From DASTPP01 sp035762175 (GTDB taxonomy: Bacteria > Myxococcota_A > Polyangia > Polyangiales > Polyangiaceae), in contig DASTPP010000167.1 in the NCBI GenBank assembly GCA_035762175.1, positions 1-24,311 on the forward strand: a stretch of 24,311 nucleotides of DNA, given 5' to 3'. The position numbers and the translations under genes were made by a program. Below are positions 7,198 to 14,548 of the stretch, in pieces; position 1 is the stretch's first letter, and each line of letters opens with the position of its first letter. Below the pieces are notes generated by a model, which saw only the letters and a list, made by a program, of their open reading frames with translations, was not told the DNA's origin and searched no databases.

Positions 7198-8010
7198 TCA
7201 CTGGGTGGCGACGGGCTTGGGCGGAACGGTGGGCGGCGAGTTGGTCACGGTCGCGGTCGCCTTCGGGCGGGGCGGGGGGCGGTCCGGGGGGACGCTGGTG
7301 CCGCCCGTCGCGCCGCCCTTGCCCGCGGGGGCGCGCCCGTCTTGCCAGACCATGAGCTCGTCTTTCTTCGCGGTCGAGAAGTCGGGGCACTTGCCGTCGC
7401 CGCGGCCGGTGATGCCGCCGTCGGGCGAGCAGATCTTCTTGCCCGAGCTGTCGTAGAGCTCGCTTTGAAAGTCGCAGCAGGGCGCCGAGACGTACCAGAC
7501 GGTCTGGCCCTGGTACGTCGCGCGGATGATCTTGCGCGGCGGGTTCTCGGGCGGCCCGCTCTGGAAGCGCTCGATCATCTTCTGCACGAACTCGGGGTGC
7601 CGGCGCCGATCGCCGCCCCCGCCCGCCGGGGCCGTGCCGTCGGGCGGCGCGCCGGCGGTCGGCGTGCCGCCAACCGCCGTGCCCGCGGGTGGCGTGCCCC
7701 CGGCCGCCGTGCCCGCGGGGGGCGTGCCCCCGGCCGCCGTGCCCGCGGGGGGCGTGCCGGCGGTCGGCGCGCCGCCGGGCGTCGTCCCGGGCTCGATGCC
7801 CGCGGGGGCCTTGCCCCCGGCCGGCGCGTTCGGATCGGTCGCGGCCGAGCCCGCGTTGTCGGGGCTCACCGTGGAGGGCGGCGACTGGGTGCAGGCCGCG
7901 GCGGCGAGAGTGAGCGCGGCGAGCACGAGGCCCTTCGCCGTGCAGCGCTCGCGCGCCGGAGCAAGCCACCGGGGGTACTGCCGAGTCGGTTGCGCGGGGG
8001 GGTTGGCCAT
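7198..8010 (-). CDS. Lipoprotein with Pro/Thr/Gly repeat linker and C-terminal domain
   Basis: This 270-aa predicted lipoprotein has a basic N-region, a hydrophobic segment (about 27-39) and a lipobox-like AAAC (Cys 40). The linker (about 45-132) contains four near-identical 10-residue TPPAGTAAGG units. They are encoded by a 30-bp tandem repeat at 7651-7770. The domain at about 138-222 contains TYQGQTVWYVSAPCCDF, LYDSSGKKICSPDGGITG and GKCPDF, with Cys 178, 179, 194 and 208. It is paralogous to the domain of the lipoprotein at 5452-5994. A Pro-rich tail follows. The gene leads a likely minus-strand operon with the dehydratase (28-bp gap) and the second lipoprotein. The MANPP start is the only reasonable ATG before the hydrophobic segment. 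Confidence 0.83.
   Translation of the reverse strand: MANPPAQPTRQYPRWLAPARERCTAKGLVLAALTLAAAACTQSPPSTVSPDNAGSAATDPNAPAGGKAPAGIEPGTTPGGAPTAGTPPAGTAAGGTPPAGTAAGGTPPAGTAVGGTPTAGAPPDGTAPAGGGGDRRRHPEFVQKMIERFQSGPPENPPRKIIRATYQGQTVWYVSAPCCDFQSELYDSSGKKICSPDGGITGRGDGKCPDFSTAKKDELMVWQDGRAPAGKGGATGGTSVPPDRPPPRPKATATVTNSPPTVPPKPVATQ
7651..7770. repeat. 30-bp tandem repeat inside lipoprotein gene
   Basis: About four 30-bp units, with exact period at 7681, 7711 and 7741, encode the TPPAGTAAGG linker. The middle units are nearly identical, so copy number may vary between strains. Confidence 0.85.
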
Positions 8011-8161
8011 GGCGAGGGAGCCTGACCCCGCCCCGGGGCGCCGTCCAGAAAAGCGACGCCGGGCCGTCGCGTGGCCCCCCGGCGTGGCCCGCGTCCGCGA
8101 GGCCGCTCGCTGATGTCTGGGGCGCCCGCCCCGGGGCGTGCGCTTCGACGCGGGCGGGGGC

Positions 8162-8923
8162 TCAGGCGGCCGGGGCGCGCGTCGCGGCGTCGACGCGATC
8201 GACGTAGCGCGCGAGCCGGGGGCGGCGGCGCAGGGCCTCGTGCTGCCAGGGGGTCAGGGCCGTACAGAAGCTGAAGAGCTGCGCGAAGAGCCCGAAGTCG
8301 GCCGCGCTCAGCGAGGGCCCGAGCCAGTAGCCCTCGTCGGGGGCGCGCAGCTCGAGCTGGTCGAGCACTTCGTCGAAGCGGCGCCAGCAGGCCTCGGGGC
8401 CGAGGCGCCAGACGTCGCGCTTGTAGAGGGCGTCGAGCACGTTCGCGCGCAAACCCGGCACGACGTCGGCCCGCACCGGCGGCGGCATCGCGCCGAAGTA
8501 AGCCGCCTCGACGGCGGGCCAGTTTCGCTCGTCGGCCCAGCGGGCGGCGACGAGGAAGGCGCTGAGCGAGGTGTCGGCGAGCTCCTCCCAGAGCAGGGCC
8601 TCGGCGCGCGTGCGCGCGTCGAGCGGCCGCGCGGGCGGGGCGAGCTCTTCGATGCGCGCGAGGATGCGCGTCGAGTCGTGGACGGGCTCGCCGCCGACGA
8701 GCAAGATGGGCACCTGCAGCGCGGGGTTCAGATCTTTGAAGGCCACGGGCCGCTGGCCGTGCCGCCGCTCGTAGGGCAGGCCTGCGGCGCGCAGCGCGCG
8801 GTGCACCTTGAGGCAGAAGGGCGAGTAGCTCTCGTGCGTCGGCAGGCCGGGGTCGACGAACTCGCAGAGCACGAGGGCGGGCGGGTTGGCGGGGGCGTGC
8901 GAGGAGGGGGCGCGTTGGCTCAT
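8162..8923 (-). CDS. Glutathione S-transferase-like protein
   Basis: The 253-aa protein has an N-terminal thioredoxin-fold domain (about 16-95) with the SPFC motif at 34-37. The cis-Pro segment QVPILL follows at 70-75, and the glutathione gamma-glutamyl-binding pair Asp-Ser is at 83-84 (VHDSTRIL). An all-helical C-terminal domain follows (about 100-245). GSTs conjugate or reduce via glutathione in the cytoplasm; the substrate is not predictable here. Length is typical. The start codon at 8923 gives MSQRAP. The GCCCTAT-N6-ATAGGGC hairpin lies 30 bp upstream. The gene is separated from the sulfur locus by element copy C and seems to be a single-gene unit. Confidence 0.85.
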   Translation of the reverse strand: MSQRAPSSHAPANPPALVLCEFVDPGLPTHESYSPFCLKVHRALRAAGLPYERRHGQRPVAFKDLNPALQVPILLVGGEPVHDSTRILARIEELAPPARPLDARTRAEALLWEELADTSLSAFLVAARWADERNWPAVEAAYFGAMPPPVRADVVPGLRANVLDALYKRDVWRLGPEACWRRFDEVLDQLELRAPDEGYWLGPSLSAADFGLFAQLFSFCTALTPWQHEALRRRPRLARYVDRVDAATRAPAA

Positions 8924-8952
8924 GAACGCCACCCTAGCGGGTGCGTTTGTCA

Positions 8953-8972
8953 GCCCTATGTCAGGATAGGGC
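8953..8972. promoter_or_regulatory. Inverted repeat upstream of the GST gene
   Basis: GCCCTAT-GTCAGG-ATAGGGC is a perfect 7-bp inverted repeat with a 6-base spacer, centred about 40 bp before the GST start. It could be an operator, or the edge of element copy C, which begins at 8980. Confidence 0.35.
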
Positions 8973-8979
8973 GGGGGGC

Positions 8980-9286
8980 CGCCCAGGCGGAAGAGGGTGT
9001 TTCGGAACGCGCCCGCGGGCGGCCCCCGAGTGAACTCGGGGGCAGCGGACGCCCGCTCGTGCCGCGCGGAATCGGCGCCGATTCGGCGAGCCAAGCCCGC
9101 CCCCTCGCCGGGGGCCGGGCTCCCGCGAGCTTCGGCCCCCGGGCGAGCGCGCGAAGCGGCGCGCGACGCGGGAGCCCTGCCTCCGGCAGGGCTTGGAACG
9201 CCGTTTCCGAGCGCGTTCGCTGCCCCCGAGTTCACTCGGGGGCGGCCCGCCGGCCTCGTTTTGAACCACCCTCTTCCGCCTGGGCG
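8980..9286. repeat. Dispersed palindromic element, copy C (complete)
   Basis: This is the most complete copy. Outer inverted repeats (8980-9009 and 9257-9286) share CGCCCAGGCGGAAGAGGGTG and continue with a few mismatches. Inside are the terminal palindromes CCCCCGAGTGAACTCGGGGG (9023-9042) and CCCCCGAGTTCACTCGGGGG (9223-9242), which bound a 220-bp core. The core is the reverse complement of copies A and B. There is no coding capacity, so it resembles a non-autonomous (MITE or BIME-like) element. It accounts for most of the gene-free stretch 8924-9321. Confidence 0.9.
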
Positions 9287-9321
9287 CCTGGGCGGCGCCC
9301 CCGAGCGATCTGGCGCGCGCT

Positions 9322-10047
9322 TTAGGCGTCGGTGGCGTCGCGCGCGAAGGCGGCGACGAGCTCGGCGAAGCGCGAGGCGTGCGGCGAGCCCTCGCGCTTC
9401 CAGCGGGCGCGCAGGGCGCGGGCGGCCGAGACCCAGCGCTCTTCGGGCAGGGCGCGCTCGAGCACCTGGCGCAGCAGGCGCGTCAAGGCGGGCGCCTCGC
9501 CCGACGACGAGATGGCGACGACGAAGGGGGGCCGGCGCACGATCGAGGCCGCGTAGGCCGAGCCGTGCTCGGGGTCGTCGAGCGCGAGGACGAAGGTCTG
9601 CTGCGCGTTGGCCTCGTCGAAGACGAGGCGCTGCACGGCGCGGTCGCCGGTGGCGGAGACGACGAGCCAGGCGCCGCGGGCGTCGCCGCGCTCGTAGGGG
9701 CGCGCGCGCCAGGCGAGCCGGCCCCAGGACGCGAGGGTGCGAACGCGGTCGGTGGCGCGCGGGGCGACGACGGTGACGCGGGCGCCGGCGGCGACCAGGT
9801 CGTCAATTTTGCGCTCGACGGCGGGCCCGGCGCCGACGACGAGCACGCGGCGGCCGGCGAGCTTGAGAAAGAGCGGGTGCAGGTCGGTGTTCGGCTCGCG
9901 CCGGGGGGCGGGCCCCGAGACGGGGCCGGACGCGGGGGCCCCGGGCGGGGCGGGTTCGGCCGCCGGGGGGGCGGGCTGGGCGGCGGCGGGCGGCCCGGGC
10001 GGGTGGGGGCCGGGGGGCGCTTGGGTCTCGGCGGCGTCGGCGCTCAT
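9322..10047 (-). CDS. Precorrin-2 dehydrogenase / sirohydrochlorin ferrochelatase (CysG N-domain, Met8p type)
   Basis: This enzyme oxidises precorrin-2 to sirohydrochlorin with NAD+ and inserts iron to give siroheme, the cofactor of the sulfite reductase encoded at 14545. In the 241-aa product residues 1-52 are a Pro/Ala-rich extension. The Rossmann segment RVLVVGAGPAVERK is at 67-80, VTVVAP at 91-96, VVSATGDRAVQRLVFDEAN near 129-147 and ISSSGEAPALTRLLRQ at 179-194, all in the order of the family. The helical dimerisation part follows. The ATG start at 10047 shares one base with the stop of the upstream methyltransferase gene (TGATG), so the two are translationally coupled. It is the last gene of the minus-strand sulfur operon. 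Confidence 0.9.
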   Translation of the reverse strand: MSADAAETQAPPGPHPPGPPAAAQPAPPAAEPAPPGAPASGPVSGPAPRREPNTDLHPLFLKLAGRRVLVVGAGPAVERKIDDLVAAGARVTVVAPRATDRVRTLASWGRLAWRARPYERGDARGAWLVVSATGDRAVQRLVFDEANAQQTFVLALDDPEHGSAYAASIVRRPPFVVAISSSGEAPALTRLLRQVLERALPEERWVSAARALRARWKREGSPHASRFAELVAAFARDATDA

Positions 10048-10928
10048 CAGGCGCTCAATGGCACGAGCGCGAGCGGGGGCAAAGGCTCGGCGCTCTCGGG
10101 GCTCTCGACGGCGTGGGCGACGACCTCGCCGACGATGAGCAGGGCGGGCGGCTCGAGGCGGGCCTCGCGGACCAGCCCGGCGATGGAGGCGAGGGTGCCG
10201 GTGACGCGGCGCTCGGCGGGCGTCGTGGCGCGCGAGACGACGAGCGCGGGGGTCTCGGGGGGGCGGCCGCGGGCGACGAGGTTCGCCGCGAGCGCCTCGA
10301 GGTTCGACAGGCCCATGTAGATGACGAGCGTGCCCTCGCCGGGCGGGGACGCGGGCGGGGCGCCGGGGGCCGCGGGCGCGCGGCCGGAGGCGGGCGGGTC
10401 GCCGGGGGCCGCGGGCGCGCGGCCGGAGGCGGGCGGGGCGCCGGCGGGGGGCTCGGCGGCGTGGGCGGTGAGGAGCGTGACCTGCGAGGCGCAGTCGCGG
10501 TGGGTGAGCGGCACGCGGGCCGAGGCGGCGGCGCCGAGGGCGGCGGTGATGCCGGGCACGAACTCGAAGGGGATGCGGGCGGCGGCGAGCTCTTCGGCCT
10601 CTTCGCCGCCGCGGCCGAAGACGAGCGGGTCGCCGCCCTTCAGGCGCACGACGTCGCGGCCCTCGAGGGCGCGCGCGAGCACGACGGGGTGGATGCGCGC
10701 GTCGTGGTGGCGCACGCCCGCGGCGCGCCGGCCGACCGGGACGCGCTCGGCCGAGGCGGGCGCGAGCGCCAGGATCTCGGGCGAGACGAGCTCGTCGTAG
10801 GCGAGCACCTCGCACGAGGCGAGGAGGCGCGCGGCCTTGACGGTGAGCAGGTCGGGGTCGCCGGGGCCGGCGCCGACGAGCCACACCTTGCCGCGGGGCC
10901 GCCGCGGCACGACGCCCTCGCCCCTCAC
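10047..10928 (-). CDS. cobA: Uroporphyrinogen-III C-methyltransferase (SUMT)
   Basis: This SAM-dependent enzyme methylates uroporphyrinogen III at C2 and C7 to give precorrin-2, the substrate of the next gene product. In the 293-aa product the signatures are VWLVGAGPGDPDLLT (15-29), AYDELVSPE (43-51), RLKGGDPLVFGRGGEE (95-110) and PGITAA (125-130), followed by TLVIYMG (200-206). Between LTAHA and TLVIYMG there is an unusual Pro/Ala/Gly-rich insertion (about 156-199), encoded by two 39-bp tandem repeats at 10362-10439. The GTG start at 10928 overlaps the permease stop by four bases (GTGA). The frame is open further upstream to 10985 but that would overlap the permease gene. The context dedicates it to siroheme rather than cobalamin. 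Confidence 0.92.
   Translation of the reverse strand: MRGEGVVPRRPRGKVWLVGAGPGDPDLLTVKAARLLASCEVLAYDELVSPEILALAPASAERVPVGRRAAGVRHHDARIHPVVLARALEGRDVVRLKGGDPLVFGRGGEEAEELAAARIPFEFVPGITAALGAAASARVPLTHRDCASQVTLLTAHAAEPPAGAPPASGRAPAAPGDPPASGRAPAAPGAPPASPPGEGTLVIYMGLSNLEALAANLVARGRPPETPALVVSRATTPAERRVTGTLASIAGLVREARLEPPALLIVGEVVAHAVESPESAEPLPPLALVPLSA
10362..10439. repeat. 39-bp tandem repeat in cobA
   Basis: Two 39-bp units (10362-10400 and 10401-10439) differ at a single base. They encode repeated PPASGRAPAAPG in the SUMT insertion, on the minus strand. Confidence 0.9.
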
Positions 10929-11668
10929 GCCGCCACCCCCCAGCGCCGCGCGACCAGGCGCTCGAGGCGGCCGAAGAGCAGCCACTCACTCGCGCGCGAG
11001 AGCGCGAGCAGGACGACGACGACGCCGAGCACGATGCGCGTGTCGCCGACGTCGCGCCCCGTCTCGAGCAGCTGCCCGAGGCCGCCCGAGACGAAGAGCA
11101 GCTCGGCGGCGAGCAGGGCGCGCAGCGCGAACGTCCAGCCGACTTTGGCGCCCGAGACGATGCCGGGCAGGGCCGCCGGCAGGGTCACGGTGGCGAGCAG
11201 GCGCGCGCCGCGCGCGCCCATCGTGCGGGCGGCGCGCTCGAGCTCGTCGGGCGTGTGGCGCACGGCCGCGTCGGTCGCCATGGCGACGGGCACGAGGGCG
11301 CCGACGATGACGACGGCCTGGATGGCGGCCTCGGAGAGGCCGAACCAGAGGATGGCGAGGGGCAGCCAGCAGATCGAGGGCACGCTGCTCGTGCCGAGCA
11401 AGAGGGGCGAGACGAGCGCCGAGAGCGCGGGCGAGCGGGCGACGAGCAGCCCGAGGGGCACGCCGAGGGCGAGGGCGAGGCCGTAGCCGAAGGCGAGGCG
11501 CAGGGCGGTCAGGCCGAGCGCGGCGGGCAGCGAGCCGTCGGCCGAGAGCTGGACGCAGGCGTGCGCCACGGCCCAAGGGGTCGGAAAGAGCGGGCTCGAG
11601 GCGAGGCCGGAGAGCGCCGCCCAGAGCGCGACGAGCAGGGCGAGCGAGAGGGGACCCTTCGCGGACAT
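10925..11668 (-). CDS. ABC transporter permease (SsuC/TauC/NrtB type)
   Basis: This 247-aa inner-membrane permease has about six hydrophobic segments. The EAA cytoplasmic loop AARTMGARGARLLATVTLPAALPGIVSG region is at about 146-172, and it contacts the ATPase. Homologues import sulfonates, taurine, nitrate or related anions. The gene lies 46 bp downstream of its ATPase gene and overlaps the siroheme methyltransferase start by four bases. The matching binding protein is encoded at the far end of the divergent operon (17048-18040). No sulfonate monooxygenase gene accompanies it, so sulfate or another inorganic sulfur anion is a possible substrate (inference). Confidence 0.9.
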   Translation of the reverse strand: MSAKGPLSLALLVALWAALSGLASSPLFPTPWAVAHACVQLSADGSLPAALGLTALRLAFGYGLALALGVPLGLLVARSPALSALVSPLLLGTSSVPSICWLPLAILWFGLSEAAIQAVVIVGALVPVAMATDAAVRHTPDELERAARTMGARGARLLATVTLPAALPGIVSGAKVGWTFALRALLAAELLFVSGGLGQLLETGRDVGDTRIVLGVVVVLLALSRASEWLLFGRLERLVARRWGVAA

Positions 11669-11714
11669 CGGTGCCTGTGTTCTCGGGGGTGGCCGGGGCG
11701 CTCGCGCGGGGGCG

Positions 11715-12563
11715 CTAAATCTGCCAGTCGCCCGTGGTCGCGGGGGGGCTCGGGGCGGCGCCCTCGGCGATGAGCCCTTCGAGCCGCGTGACCAGGGCGG
11801 CGAAGGCGGGGGCGGAGGGGTCGCGGGGCCGGGGCAGCGCGACGACGAACTCGCCGGCGATGCGCCCGCCGGCGACGCACACGACGCGGTCGGCGAGCAG
11901 CGCGGCCTCGGGCACGTCGTGGGTGACGACCACGACGGCGCGGCGGTCGCCGGCCCAGGCGAGCAGCAGCTCGGCCCGGGCGCGCGCGCGCGTCTCGGGG
12001 TCGAGGGCGGAGAAGGGCTCGTCGAGCAAGAGCAGCCGCGGCTCGGCCGCGAGGGCGCGGGCGAGCGCGGCGCGCTGGCGCATGCCGCCCGACAGCTCGT
12101 GCGGGTAGCGGTCGGCGAAGGCCGCGAGGCCCACGCGCTCGAGCAGGGCGAGCGCCCGCGCCCGCCGCTCGCGCGCCGGCGCGCCCATCGTGCGCAGCGG
12201 GAACTCGACGTTGCCCAGCGCCGTCAGCCACGGAAAGAGCGCGCCCGACTGCGGCACGAGCGTGCGCTCGGGGCCCGGGCCCTCGAGCGGCGCGCCCTGG
12301 TAGAGCGACCGCCCGCCCGTCGGGCGCAAGAGCCCCGAGAGCAGGCCGAGCAGCGTCGACTTGCCCCCGCCCGAGGGGCCGACGACGCAGACGAACTCGC
12401 CCTCGCGCACGCCGAAGGTCACGTCGGAGAGCGCGGCCGTCGCCCCGGCGCGGTCGCGGCCGTAGGCGTGCGAGACGCCCTCGAGGCGCGCCAGCCAGGC
12501 GGGCGCGGGCGCGGCGTCGGGGGCGAGGGCGGCCCTGGGGGCGAGGGCGGCCGGGGCGAGCAT
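11715..12563 (-). CDS. ABC transporter ATPase (SsuB/TauB/NrtD type)
   Basis: This 282-aa cytoplasmic motor subunit has Walker A GPSGGGKST at 62-70, Q-loop Gln 105, signature LSGGMRQR at 157-164, Walker B LLLLDEP at 177-183 and H-loop His 215. These are the features of the nitrate/sulfonate/taurine importer class. I chose the ATG at 12563. An in-frame TTG at 12605 would add 14 residues across the AT-rich operator-like motif and is less likely. Residues 1-25 are Ala/Pro-rich and precede the ABC domain. This is the first gene of the minus-strand sulfur operon, divergent from the ATP sulfurylase gene 186 bp away. Confidence 0.92.
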   Translation of the reverse strand: MLAPAALAPRAALAPDAAPAPAWLARLEGVSHAYGRDRAGATAALSDVTFGVREGEFVCVVGPSGGGKSTLLGLLSGLLRPTGGRSLYQGAPLEGPGPERTLVPQSGALFPWLTALGNVEFPLRTMGAPARERRARALALLERVGLAAFADRYPHELSGGMRQRAALARALAAEPRLLLLDEPFSALDPETRARARAELLLAWAGDRRAVVVVTHDVPEAALLADRVVCVAGGRIAGEFVVALPRPRDPSAPAFAALVTRLEGLIAEGAAPSPPATTGDWQI

Positions 12564-12749
12564 GTCGTCTACTTTAATGGAACGCCCGGACTTCGCCAAC
12601 GACAAAACGTTTCTGCGTCGCCCTTCGTCGGGCCGCGTTATGCCGCAATTTAAACGGCTATCTGGCGGCCCGTGAGAGGCCCCGCCGGGGCGGGAGCGCG
12701 ACGGGGGCCTTGACGGGGGGCCGGCGCGGTGTCTCCATTATAATGAACA
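12564..12749. promoter_or_regulatory. Divergent promoter region of the sulfur locus
   Basis: This is an AT-rich island between the two sulfur operons. At the right edge GTCTCCATTATAATGAAC (12731-12748) holds the perfect palindrome CATTATAATG, which contains TATAAT at 12739-12744. At the left edge the related GTCTACTTTAATGGAAC (12567-12583) sits 3 bp from the minus-strand start. In the middle is GCAATTTAAACGG (about 12643-12655). If TATAAT is a -10 box, transcription would begin near 12750, the A of the ATG, giving a leaderless mRNA. TTGACG at 12710-12715 is the best -35 match, but the 23-bp spacer is too long for a standard sigma-70 site. The paired motif may instead be an operator. Confidence 0.6.
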
Positions 12750-13976
12750 ATGGCTACCACGACTGACTCGCTCGCCCACCCGCCCGCGCGGGAGGCCGCC
12801 CGGCGCGCGCCCTCCGCCGTCCCGCCGCACGGCGGCCGCCTCGTCGACCGCGCGGCGCCCGCCGACCGCCTCGCCGACGAGATCGCGCGCGCGGCCTCGC
12901 TGCCCACGCTGCGGCTCGACGCCCGCGCGCTGTCCGACCTGCACCTCGTCGCCGTCGGGGGCTTCTCGCCGCTCGAGGGGTTCCTCGGCCGGGCCGACTA
13001 CGAGTCGGTGGTGCGCTCGATGCGCCTCGCGAGCGGGGTCTTCTTCCCGATGCCGATCACGCTGGGGGCGCCGCGCGAGTGGGTGCGGGGCCTGGGCGGC
13101 GCGCGCGAGATCGCGCTGGCCGACGAGGCGGGCGAGCCGGCGGGGCTGCTCGAGCTCGACGAGGCCTTCGAGCCCGATCGGGTGGCCGAGGCGCGCGAGG
13201 TCTACCGCACGCTCGACGAGGCGCACCCGGGGGTCGCGCCGCTGCTGGCGAAGCGGGGCGAGCTCGCCCTCGGGGGGCGGGTGACGCTGCTGCGGGCGCC
13301 GCGGCCGCGCTTCCCCGAGCACCACCGCGACCCGGCGGCGCTGCGGGCGCTCTTCGCCGAGCGGGGCTGGCGGCGGGTGGTGGCGTTCCAGACGCGGAAC
13401 CCGGTGCACCGGGCGCACGAGTACCTCTTGCGCTCGGCGCTCGAGACCGTCGACGGGCTGGTGATTCACCCCATCGTGGGCGAGACCAAGGGCGACGACG
13501 TGCCGGCGGGCGTGCGGGTGCGCTGCTACGAGGTGCTGCTCGAGCGCTACTTCCCGAGGGGGCGGGCGCTGCTCAGCGTCTACCCGGCGGCGATGCGCTA
13601 CGCGGGCCCGCGCGAGGCGCTCTTGCACGCGGTGGCGCGGCAGAACTACGGCTTTTCGCACTTCATCGTGGGCCGCGACCACGCCGGCGTCGGCGACTAC
13701 TACGGCACCTACGACGCGCAGCGCATCTTCGACGAGCTCGCGCCGGGCGACCTCGCCATCACGCCGATCTTCTTCGAGCACAGCTTCTACTGCCGGGGCT
13801 GCGGGGGGGTGGCGTCGCTCAAGACGTGCCCGCACGAGGCGTCCGAGCGGCTGCAGCTCTCGGGCACGCGGGTGCGCGAGCTCTTGACCCGGGGCCAGGG
13901 GCTGCCCGAAGAGTTCACGCGGCCCGAGGTCGCCGCGGTGCTCGGCGAGGCCTACCGCGCGCGGGGTGCGTCGTGA
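12750..13976 (+). CDS. sat: Sulfate adenylyltransferase (ATP sulfurylase, homodimeric Sat type)
   Basis: The enzyme activates sulfate with ATP to adenosine 5'-phosphosulfate (APS) and pyrophosphate. This is the single-chain Sat form, not CysDN. In the 408-aa product the active-site motif QTRNPVHRAH is at 214-223, GRDHAG at 308-313, and the Zn-type Cys set C348-x2-C351-x8-C360 with His 362 near the C-terminus, as seen in thermophile and sulfate-reducer Sat. The PUA-like N-terminal domain includes GGFSPLEGF (70-78). No ribosome-binding site is visible before ATG 12750, and TATAAT lies only five bases upstream. It is the first gene of the plus-strand sulfur operon; its stop overlaps the cysC start (GTGA). 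Confidence 0.95.
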   Translation: MATTTDSLAHPPAREAARRAPSAVPPHGGRLVDRAAPADRLADEIARAASLPTLRLDARALSDLHLVAVGGFSPLEGFLGRADYESVVRSMRLASGVFFPMPITLGAPREWVRGLGGAREIALADEAGEPAGLLELDEAFEPDRVAEAREVYRTLDEAHPGVAPLLAKRGELALGGRVTLLRAPRPRFPEHHRDPAALRALFAERGWRRVVAFQTRNPVHRAHEYLLRSALETVDGLVIHPIVGETKGDDVPAGVRVRCYEVLLERYFPRGRALLSVYPAAMRYAGPREALLHAVARQNYGFSHFIVGRDHAGVGDYYGTYDAQRIFDELAPGDLAITPIFFEHSFYCRGCGGVASLKTCPHEASERLQLSGTRVRELLTRGQGLPEEFTRPEVAAVLGEAYRARGAS

Positions 13977-14548
13977 GCGGCGAGGGGTTGGTCGTCTGGT
14001 TCACGGGGCTCTCGGGGGCGGGCAAGACGACGCTCGCCGACGCGCTCGCGCCGCGGCTCCGGGCGCGGGGCCTGCGGGTCGAGTCGCTCGACGGCGACGT
14101 CGTGCGCACGCACCTGTCGAAGGGCCTGGGCTTCTCGCGCGAGGACCGCGACACGAACATCGCGCGCATCGCCTTCGTCGCGCACCTCTTGCAGCGCAAC
14201 GGCGTCTACGTGCTCGTCTCGGCGATCTCGCCCTTCCGCGCGACGCGCGACGCGGCGCGCGCGCTCATCGCGCCGCGCTTCTTCGAGGTGCACGTGGCGC
14301 CGCCGCTCGAGGCGTGCATCGAGCGCGACGTCAAGGGGCTCTACAAGAAGGCGCTGGCGGGCGAGATCCCGAATTTTACGGGGGTCAGCGACCCCTACGA
14401 AGAGCCGCTCTCGCCCGAGCTGCGCCTCGACACGAGCCGGCTGACGGTCGACGAGGGGGTCGAGTCGCTGCTCGCGGCGTTCGCCGAGCGCGGGCTGCTC
14501 GAGCGGCCGGCGGCCCCGGTGGCGGCCGGGGGCGAGGTGCGGCCGTGA
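13973..14548 (+). CDS. cysC: Adenylylsulfate kinase (APS kinase)
   Basis: This kinase phosphorylates APS to PAPS with ATP. The 191-aa product has the P-loop GLSGAGKTT (12-20), LDGDVVR (39-45), GFSREDRDTNI (53-63), the ISPFR segment with the conserved Ser 86, and KGLYKKALAGEI (121-132). Length is normal. The GTG start overlaps the sat stop by four bases, and its own stop overlaps the next GTG start in the same way. Its presence matters because the reductase encoded downstream looks like the Fe-S type that can use APS directly, so PAPS made here may serve that enzyme, sulfation reactions, or both. Confidence 0.95.
   Translation: MSGEGLVVWFTGLSGAGKTTLADALAPRLRARGLRVESLDGDVVRTHLSKGLGFSREDRDTNIARIAFVAHLLQRNGVYVLVSAISPFRATRDAARALIAPRFFEVHVAPPLEACIERDVKGLYKKALAGEIPNFTGVSDPYEEPLSPELRLDTSRLTVDEGVESLLAAFAERGLLERPAAPVAAGGEVRP

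Noticed and set aside
12710..12744. Standard sigma-70 promoter TTGACG / TATAAT for sat
   Set aside because: The spacer would be 23 bp, well beyond the usual 16-18. Only the -10-like element is retained as a possibility.
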